Source: a bacterium (GTDB lineage Bacteria > Zhuqueibacterota > Zhuqueibacteria > Residuimicrobiales > Residuimicrobiaceae). Taken from it: a DNA stretch of 11,786 nt. The stretch spans positions 1 to 11,786 of the forward strand of contig JAAYTV010000599.1 in NCBI GenBank assembly GCA_012523655.1, read 5' to 3'. Made by a program: the position numbers and the translations under genes. Positions 6,374 through 11,786 of the stretch are shown one piece after another (the stretch's first letter is position 1; the number at the start of each line of letters is the position of its first letter). The notes under the pieces were generated by a model. It searched no databases and had not been told where the DNA came from. It worked only from the letters and a program-made list of their open reading frames with translations.

Positions 6374-8127
6374 TTTCCACGGAGCGAGACGGCGCGACGC
6401 AACGGCGGACGAACACGATGATGATAGGGATCTTGGCTTTCCAACTGGCAATGATAAAGCTCGATCAATCGCAGCAGGGCGCGCTCAGCCGTGGGACTGT
6501 CCAATCCACCGCCGGCAAAACGCTCGTGGTCCAGTATGGCGCGCAACCGCACGATCTCCCATCGCCAGTTGTTGCGCACCCACTGTGGAAAACGCTGATG
6601 CAAGGCCTCAGCCGCAGCAGCCGCATGCCGCACGGCATCGGTATTCACCGGCTGTTTGAGCTGAACGGCTGTCGCCGTGCTTTCGAAGGTATCGATAAGG
6701 TTCATAACTTCACCCGTAACGCCTGATCCGAATTCATAGGCGATATATTCCTCCAGAGTGGCTCGGCCGGACTGATCTCTGTTCCAGTAAAACTGCAACG
6801 CGACAACTTTGTTCATATCCTCGTAGATGCCCTCACTGTATGGAAATCCTCCCTGAGCGATATGCTTGATCTGATCCCACAAGCGCTGAAACCTGGAGGG
6901 CAGAGGATGGGCGCCGAATCCGCCCCAAGGCCAATTGCCCCACATACTGATCTCAGGAAAATTGAGCAAAGGTTTGCCGCCCGGCACGCCCTGTTCAAGC
7001 GGATAACGCGGAAAGTCTTCGTGAGAATCGGCGAGAATATAATCCAGCCACCGTCCCTCTTCGGCCAGGAGGCGGGTCAAACCCTGCCATTCTCCTTCCG
7101 GCGGCGTATCAAACATCCAAGTGCTGAGGATGGTCTTTAATCGGGGGAAATAGCGCCGGCCGAGTTGAGCGAGTTCGCGTGACATTTTCACATATCCGTT
7201 GGAGCCCCACGGTGAGCACTGTTCACAGGCGCAGCCGCCTTCGTCATACGGCCAGAACATGACCGCATCCAATCCGACGTCGACGAGGTTTTCGAACAAC
7301 TGACGCGTGGTATCGAGAATATAGGTGCGTCCTTCAGGATGGCTGAAGCAGATGGGGTGACCGCTGTTGCCGCGCCGGCCCGTCGGGTCCGGCAGAGGCG
7401 TAGCCCGTATGTGTGCCGGTGCTCCGGCGAAAAGCGCGTTGCTCAAACCTGTGACAAACTGCAGCCCCACCTCTTTGGCGGCAAGGACGGTTTGTCGCAG
7501 CATGGCCATGGCCGGCTCTGTTTGCGGATCCTTCCAACCCTGCAAATTGATCATCGGCAAGACCGCCATGACTGTATTCACCCCCCACAGTGCGAGGTCT
7601 TCCAGGTAACGGGCCATCTCCTGCTTTGCAGCCTGGTGATACCAGTTGTGGAAATGAGTCGCAAAATACATTCCCCGCACGGCGCCCTGCGGGTTGGAAA
7701 AGCCTCTCCAAGTGGACGGTTGAAACACACTGTCATAGCCGCTGGTGCGGAGGAACTTGCCGGCGCCGTACAATAAGCCACGCGGAGATCCGCCGGCGAT
7801 TTGCACCGCAGTTCCTTTTTGCTCGATGCGAAAGGCTTCGGCCGGCAGCCGTTCATCCAGGTCGAGAAGAAGCTGTGCTTCGTCATTCGACGCAAGAACC
7901 GCGGTCGCACAGCGCGTTTGAATCCGGTCCTGCAGAATGGTCAAGATTTTGGCAACCGCGGGATCAGCCGCAGCGGCCGGCCGCACCCGCAGGACGGACT
8001 CGAACGTCGAGCGGCCGCTGGGAACAGCTGCCTGTTTTAGCCGCTGCGCAGTACACCCCGTCCACCCAGCGCCAACTGCAACCATGCCGCTGCGCTGTAA
8101 AAAAGCTCTTCGATTCAGTTCTCCCAC
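6367..8127 (-). CDS. Tat-exported glycoside hydrolase-like protein (GH20/GH67/DUF4838-like)
   Basis: This 586-residue protein has a twin-arginine signal, NRRAFLQRSGMVAVGAG at 5-21, with a cysteine at 25 (TGCT) that could be a lipobox, though W at -3 is poor. About residues 41-129 resemble the small alpha/beta domain preceding the barrel in GH20, GH67, GH84 and GH115 enzymes (SNDEAQLLLD, then GSPRGLLYGAGKFLR). A TIM-barrel-like part follows, with RGMYFATHFHNWYH, LEDLALWGVNTVMAV and VMFWPYDEGGCACEQC (D295, E296; C299, C301, C304). Later FPYSEGIYEDMNK near residue 430 may line the active site. A helical C-terminus (about 455-586) ends it. I infer a glycan hydrolase but cannot name substrate or catalytic pair. 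GTG at 8127 places the RR motif correctly and has AGGA 9 nt upstream; another GTG at 8184 would add 19 residues. It lies 151 bp after the propeller gene. Confidence 0.75.
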   Translation of the reverse strand: MGELNRRAFLQRSGMVAVGAGWTGCTAQRLKQAAVPSGRSTFESVLRVRPAAAADPAVAKILTILQDRIQTRCATAVLASNDEAQLLLDLDERLPAEAFRIEQKGTAVQIAGGSPRGLLYGAGKFLRTSGYDSVFQPSTWRGFSNPQGAVRGMYFATHFHNWYHQAAKQEMARYLEDLALWGVNTVMAVLPMINLQGWKDPQTEPAMAMLRQTVLAAKEVGLQFVTGLSNALFAGAPAHIRATPLPDPTGRRGNSGHPICFSHPEGRTYILDTTRQLFENLVDVGLDAVMFWPYDEGGCACEQCSPWGSNGYVKMSRELAQLGRRYFPRLKTILSTWMFDTPPEGEWQGLTRLLAEEGRWLDYILADSHEDFPRYPLEQGVPGGKPLLNFPEISMWGNWPWGGFGAHPLPSRFQRLWDQIKHIAQGGFPYSEGIYEDMNKVVALQFYWNRDQSGRATLEEYIAYEFGSGVTGEVMNLIDTFESTATAVQLKQPVNTDAVRHAAAAAEALHQRFPQWVRNNWRWEIVRLRAILDHERFAGGGLDSPTAERALLRLIELYHCQLESQDPYHHRVRPPLRRAVSLRGKL

Positions 8128-8198
8128 TTTTCTTTTTCCTAATGATGATGCAATTTTGAACGCCGCCTTAGCGCAATCGCGCACCGATCCGCCGAACT

Positions 8199-8227
8199 TT
8201 TTTATGCCAGTTACCAGTAGTCAGCAA
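8199..8227 (-). promoter_or_regulatory. Weak candidate promoter before the Tat hydrolase gene
   Basis: On the minus strand TTGCTG (8227-8222), 17 bp, then TAAAAA (8204-8199). Only 3 and 4 of 6 bases match consensus. It would give the hydrolase its own start within the 151-bp gap, but read-through from the propeller gene is equally possible. Confidence 0.2.
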
Positions 8228-8278
8228 ACAAAAGGGACGTGCACTTTCCCGGCTGGCGCCGAACTCTGCTGCCCCCCT

Positions 8279-9382
8279 CTAGTCTTCCGGCATTACCGGG
8301 GTCCAGATGGTCGCCGCGATATAGCGCTCCTTGGCCGATGCATCATTGTAATAAACCACGGTGACAACCCGGCCGTCCGGGCGCTGGGCGCTGCGCGGAT
8401 AGCCGAGATCCCAGCACGCGCCATCGTGGCGCAGAACGATCTCGGAACTCCAGGTCTGGCCTTCATCAGCAGAGATCCTGGCGCGAAGGCCGAACGGTGC
8501 ATGCCGCCAACCATAGGTCAATGCAATCCGGCCGTCCGCCAGCCGGAGTATGCTTGCGGGATTTCCCCCATTGTCAATGTACGGCTCATCCAGCAGATAC
8601 CACGATCGGCCTTCATCCGGAGAAAGGTAGGCGTCCAGCCACCAGCGGCGCTGCCCGTTAAAATCCCCGCCGTGGCGAATCATGGTTAGAAACGCTCCGC
8701 TCTTCAACTGCACGGTGGACGGCATGATCGCATAGCCATAGCGCTCCACAGGCGGCTGTTTGCCGATCCAGCCGACCAACTCCCAGGTCAGGCCGCCGTC
8801 TTGAGTGCGCGCACAAAAAGGCCAGCCCTCTTTGCCGTCGTCCTTGGTCGAAGTTAAAAACACAAACAGGTCATGCTCGCCGTTGATGATATAATCTGTC
8901 CTGGCCAGCAAACCGCGCCGGCCGAAATCCGGAAACGTATATGGGCCTTTCCAGGTTCTGCATCGATCGGTGCTATAATAAAAAGTTCCACCTTGAGAAC
9001 GAAACTTGAGGGCAAAATCAGGATGCATAAAGTTGATCGCTTTGTTCAGCACAGTGGCTTTGGCTTCTTTTTCCTGTTCATCGAGAAAAGAGGGTTTTTC
9101 GATACTCCATGTTTCACCGCCGTCCATGGTGCGCGCCTGCCGCTGCACCTGCGGCGGTTTGATCGGATGCCCATCCTGCTCATTATCATCAAACTGACCA
9201 ACGACAAATCCGACGACCATCTCATTGCCCCAGGCCCACATTCCGTTGTTCGCCGGCCAGCCGGCGAATTTGTCACTCTCTTTAAAGACGATGCGATTCC
9301 TGATCTCTGCCGGCCCCTGAGCGGCTGCAGTTGAGCACAACCAACAACCCACGTATGCCATCAGAAAAAATTTCCGTACCAT
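8279..9382 (-). CDS. Secreted sialidase-like BNR/Asp-box beta-propeller protein
   Basis: This 367-residue exported protein has a Sec signal peptide (MVRKFFLMAYVGCWLCSTAA, then AQG, cleavage likely near 21-22). Five Asp-boxes of the form S/T-x-D-x-G-x-T-W occur at 85-92, 137-144 (degenerate STDRCRTW), 193-200, 254-261 and 304-311. Their regular 50-61-residue spacing fits a six-bladed propeller as in GH33 sialidases. The C-terminal part (DLGYP, then QRPDGRVVTVVYYND, then IAATIW at the end) matches a widespread sialidase-like family whose substrate is mostly undetermined. I cannot place a full sialidase arginine triad or nucleophile Tyr/Glu with certainty, so true sialidase activity is unproven. 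ATG at 9382 has AAAGGAG (9389-9395) 6 nt upstream. The gene begins 58 bp after the M14 stop, so the two are probably one operon. Confidence 0.88.
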   Translation of the reverse strand: MVRKFFLMAYVGCWLCSTAAAQGPAEIRNRIVFKESDKFAGWPANNGMWAWGNEMVVGFVVGQFDDNEQDGHPIKPPQVQRQARTMDGGETWSIEKPSFLDEQEKEAKATVLNKAINFMHPDFALKFRSQGGTFYYSTDRCRTWKGPYTFPDFGRRGLLARTDYIINGEHDLFVFLTSTKDDGKEGWPFCARTQDGGLTWELVGWIGKQPPVERYGYAIMPSTVQLKSGAFLTMIRHGGDFNGQRRWWLDAYLSPDEGRSWYLLDEPYIDNGGNPASILRLADGRIALTYGWRHAPFGLRARISADEGQTWSSEIVLRHDGACWDLGYPRSAQRPDGRVVTVVYYNDASAKERYIAATIWTPVMPED

Positions 9383-9388
9383 AGGCAA

Positions 9389-9395
9389 CTCCTTT
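9389..9395 (-). promoter_or_regulatory. Ribosome binding site of the propeller gene
   Basis: AAAGGAG, 6 nt before the ATG at 9382. It excludes the longer in-frame reading that would run back into the M14 gene to 9853. Confidence 0.8.
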
Positions 9396-9440
9396 CCCTT
9401 TGTCCTTTTTCCGACACGGGACACATTTTTCACCGCCGGA

Positions 9441-11786
9441 TTATTGATTGAGGAGAAGAGCGTTAAAGAGAAGTTTATAGGTCGCCGGCGTCGCGGCGCG
9501 ATACTGTGGATTAAAAGCAAACAGCACCAACTGTCCTTTGCCCTTCGCCAGCCAGGCCAGACAGGTTCTTTTAGCCAGCTTTTCTTCTTTTTCAAGGTAT
9601 CCGCTGAGCAGCAGCTCTTTTTCCGCAAACCAACCGACCACGCGGCGGTCCATATCCCAGGAAGGGATCGAGGTGACCAAGATCGGCCGGCCTCGGTAAA
9701 AAACTCCCACCTCAGACGGCATGCCTTGGGAAAGGGCATGATCTTTGGCAAGAAGCATGCGGACAAGAGAGCCCGGACAATAGAGCCCCTCTTTCGCTGC
9801 GGATTCAGCGAGATTAGCCACCGGCAGCTGGAATTCCTGTTTTTCCTTGCCACGGGTGATCTCCAGCTTGCCCATAAACAGCTCAGTGGAACGGCCCCAT
9901 GAGACGATCTCCCCTCCCTGGTCGAGAAAGGTCATCAGCTTTTCAAAGCCGGCTTTGCCGATTCCCTTGGCAAACTCGGGCGGATAATCGCTGACCACAT
10001 ACTCCTCCTGGCGTTTGTATTTTCCCTCCAGCAGAATGGATTTATCGGCATCCGGGAAAACCACTACGTCAAACCGTCCGGCGAGATCGCTCTTTTCGAA
10101 ATCTGCCGGCCGAAGGACCGTAAACGGAATGGCGTGGCTGTCGAACACATAGCGGGTCCAACCCGCATCCATATCGTGAAACCAGGTTTCCACCAAAGCG
10201 ATTCGCGGCAGCCGCACGGGCCGTGATTTGATCCCCTCAGCCGTCACGGCATAACAGGGCGATATGCGTATTTTCTCCAGCAGGGCGGTGAATGTTTCCC
10301 TACGGATATCAGGATGAATAACAAAACCGCCGGCTGCGCAATTCTCGCCGTGCACCATGCAGGGTTCGGTCAGGCGTTCGACGGAGAGCCCATCTTTGAG
10401 AGCGAGGAACGCGGCCCGATAGCTGGCGTTGTTCTCAACCGGCCACACGGAGAGGACGTATTCGGCGGGCGGTTCTTGCCGCAAGGTGAAGGGAGGCATG
10501 ATCTCCTTCAGCCTGAAAATCCGTCCGGGCTCCAGGACTGGGACCACCTCCACTCCGCTGTGCAGGGGCAGCGACCAGGAGGTGATGTCATAGGGCTTGA
10601 TGATCTCCCCGTCCGGAGTAAAACGGCGCACCGGGTATTCCTGTTTTTCCATCATCTCTTTGATAAAAGCGCGGAAGGGTTGCGCCAGGGAGACCACCAG
10701 GTCGCCTGTCGTAAAAGTTCGACCGGCAATGGTCGTGGACTCTTCCAGCTGGTGGATGCGAATGCCGTGTTCGAACAACAGATTGATCAAATCGGCCATC
10801 AGACCGGCGTCATGCTGTTTCTGCGGGATGATATAGAAAAAGGGCGGGCTTTTTTGCCCCAGGTTCACCTCGCGACGGCAGAGATCGTTGCGAAAGGTCA
10901 GCAGCTCCTCGCGATAACGGGCTGCTGTGCTGAGCAAGGAATGAAACGAGGCCACTTCATACTGCACCATATCATGCAGGCGCCACCAGCCGCCCGGCCA
11001 GGGCGCCGGCATGTTGATGCTCTTTTTATATTCGGCAAGGCCCTTATCGCCGGCGCGCAATTCGTTGGGCTCCACATAGACCGGCGCAGCGATTTTACAG
11101 CCGGCCAATTCCGTCAGCAGCGCGATGACGCCTTTCCACGCACAGGTCTCGGTAGGGCCGGGCCAGTAGAAGTCAAAGGCATAGCTTTGTGAAATGCCGC
11201 TGAGTCCTCTTTCAGTCATGTCGGTGACCATATGGGCGCCGAAGATCTTGCTCCAGTTGTAGAGGCCGGCATCCAGGTTATCAGCGATGGGATCGTGAAC
11301 CGGCGGAACGAAGTAGCGCGGTCCGGCAGGGCCCATCTGATGCTTGTCGACCATCACCTGCGGAAACCAGGAGGCGCTGTACAGCGCAGAGACCGAGCGT
11401 GTGTCTTCCTGTGTCAGCGTCACATAATCGCGGTTGTTGTCATGGCCGATGTATTTATGGTATACGCCCGGCATGGAAGCGCCCTCATAGATGGTGCCTT
11501 TGCTTTTGCGGTAATGCTCCACCACCATATCCATGCCATCCGGATTGTGAGTAGGCACCAGCATGAGGACCACCGCATCCAATGCCGTGAGAACCGCCGG
11601 GTCCCGGCTGGCGGCCAGTTCATAGGCGATGAGCGGCGCCGCTTGCGCCGGAGCCACCTCTGTGGAATGCATCGACAGAGTGGCGAGCAGAAAAACGCGG
11701 CCCTGCGCGATCAGGGCGGCCCGTTCACTCTCCGCGAGATCCGCCCGCAGCGCCAGTTTTTGATTGATCTCCCGCAGCGCCGCAAG
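9441..11786 (-). CDS. Large M14-family zinc carboxypeptidase-type peptidase (5' end cut by window)
   Basis: The frame is open from the window edge to TAA at 9441, giving 781 visible residues; start and signal peptide lie outside. Zinc ligands and active site of the carboxypeptidase A fold are visible: HSTE at 40-43 (H40, E43), HNPDG at 80-84, GHDNNRDY at 114-121 (the Asn-Arg carboxylate-binding pair), DKHQMG at 147-152 (third ligand H149) and LLTELAG at 223-229 (general-base E226). The catalytic domain ends near residue 240. The remaining 540 residues are unusually long. About 520-660 read like a flavodoxin/class I glutamine amidotransferase-like alpha/beta fold (PRIALVETW, FDVVVFPDAD, GGEIVSWGRSTELF) without the nucleophile cysteine. 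Such proteins are generally secreted or periplasmic exo- or endopeptidases. It leads a probable operon with the propeller gene. Confidence 0.92.
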   Translation of the reverse strand, partial: LAALREINQKLALRADLAESERAALIAQGRVFLLATLSMHSTEVAPAQAAPLIAYELAASRDPAVLTALDAVVLMLVPTHNPDGMDMVVEHYRKSKGTIYEGASMPGVYHKYIGHDNNRDYVTLTQEDTRSVSALYSASWFPQVMVDKHQMGPAGPRYFVPPVHDPIADNLDAGLYNWSKIFGAHMVTDMTERGLSGISQSYAFDFYWPGPTETCAWKGVIALLTELAGCKIAAPVYVEPNELRAGDKGLAEYKKSINMPAPWPGGWWRLHDMVQYEVASFHSLLSTAARYREELLTFRNDLCRREVNLGQKSPPFFYIIPQKQHDAGLMADLINLLFEHGIRIHQLEESTTIAGRTFTTGDLVVSLAQPFRAFIKEMMEKQEYPVRRFTPDGEIIKPYDITSWSLPLHSGVEVVPVLEPGRIFRLKEIMPPFTLRQEPPAEYVLSVWPVENNASYRAAFLALKDGLSVERLTEPCMVHGENCAAGGFVIHPDIRRETFTALLEKIRISPCYAVTAEGIKSRPVRLPRIALVETWFHDMDAGWTRYVFDSHAIPFTVLRPADFEKSDLAGRFDVVVFPDADKSILLEGKYKRQEEYVVSDYPPEFAKGIGKAGFEKLMTFLDQGGEIVSWGRSTELFMGKLEITRGKEKQEFQLPVANLAESAAKEGLYCPGSLVRMLLAKDHALSQGMPSEVGVFYRGRPILVTSIPSWDMDRRVVGWFAEKELLLSGYLEKEEKLAKRTCLAWLAKGKGQLVLFAFNPQYRAATPATYKLLFNALLLNQ

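Noticed and set aside
8232..8252. Possible terminator after the propeller gene (GGGA, GTGCAC, TCCC, then TTTTGTTT on the minus strand)
   Set aside because: The outer stem is only 4 bp and the inner part is a short self-complementary block; too weak to call.
7937..8689. Plus-strand open frame of 250 codons spanning the gap between the Tat hydrolase and propeller genes
   Set aside because: It overlaps two well-supported minus-strand genes on both sides and its translation lacks any domain signal.
10314..11192. Plus-strand open frame of 292 codons inside the M14 gene
   Set aside because: It is antisense to a frame with complete M14 active-site motifs. Its translation shows no recognisable motif; it arises from codon bias in GC-rich DNA.
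1..11786. Mobile elements, CRISPR arrays, tRNA or rRNA genes, defence islands
   Set aside because: I saw no transposase or integrase motifs, no regularly spaced repeats, no cloverleaf-like sequence and no known defence-gene domains on either strand.

Overview
All nine protein genes that I can support lie on the minus strand. The order of transcription therefore runs from high to low coordinates. GC content is moderate and looks to be in the low-to-mid 50s by eye. Most genes have a strong AAGGAG-type Shine-Dalgarno. I found no tRNA, rRNA, CRISPR array, integrase, transposase or plus-strand gene. The window points to a Gram-negative-type heterotroph with an anaerobic or microaerophilic side: it carries a class I hybrid-cluster protein, a MacB/LolCDE-type ABC module, a Tat-exported hydrolase and several Sec-type exported hydrolases. 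Protein style reminds me of uncultured FCB-group or Planctomycetes-like bacteria, but the window holds no phylogenetic marker, so that is a weak guess.

Layout in order of transcription. (1) 11786-9441: a large M14 zinc carboxypeptidase-type protein whose N-terminus is cut by the window edge. (2) 9382-8279: a secreted beta-propeller of the BNR/sialidase type with five Asp-boxes. (3) 8127-6367: a Tat-signal protein with a GH20/GH67-like N-terminal domain and a TIM-barrel-like middle. These three form a possible extracellular glycoprotein- or glycan-degrading block. (4) 6186-4549: hybrid-cluster protein Hcp with all cluster ligands present, followed after 13 bp by (5) 4535-4356, a 59-residue BFD-like [2Fe-2S] protein. 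This pair looks like a nitrosative-stress or redox operon and ends in a strong hairpin.

(6) 4183-3278: an exported endonuclease/exonuclease/phosphatase-family hydrolase. A 465-bp AT-richer gap follows, with a possible promoter and a 7-bp dyad. (7) 2812-1802: a membrane-anchored or exported glycerophosphodiester phosphodiesterase-family protein with HGG in place of HRG. (8) 1701-1000 and (9) 1003-1: an ABC ATPase and a MacB/FtsX-type permease that overlap by ATGA. The permease is cut by the left window edge after its periplasmic domain.

Overall, five of the nine genes are hydrolases with visible or presumed export. Their likely targets are peptides, glycans, phosphodiesters and phosphoesters, so the region fits scavenging of complex organic matter with a redox-defence pair inserted. 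I see no clearly new system. The most useful leads are the Hcp/BFD-like pairing, the Tat hydrolase with a CxCxxC cluster, and the three-gene extracellular hydrolase block.
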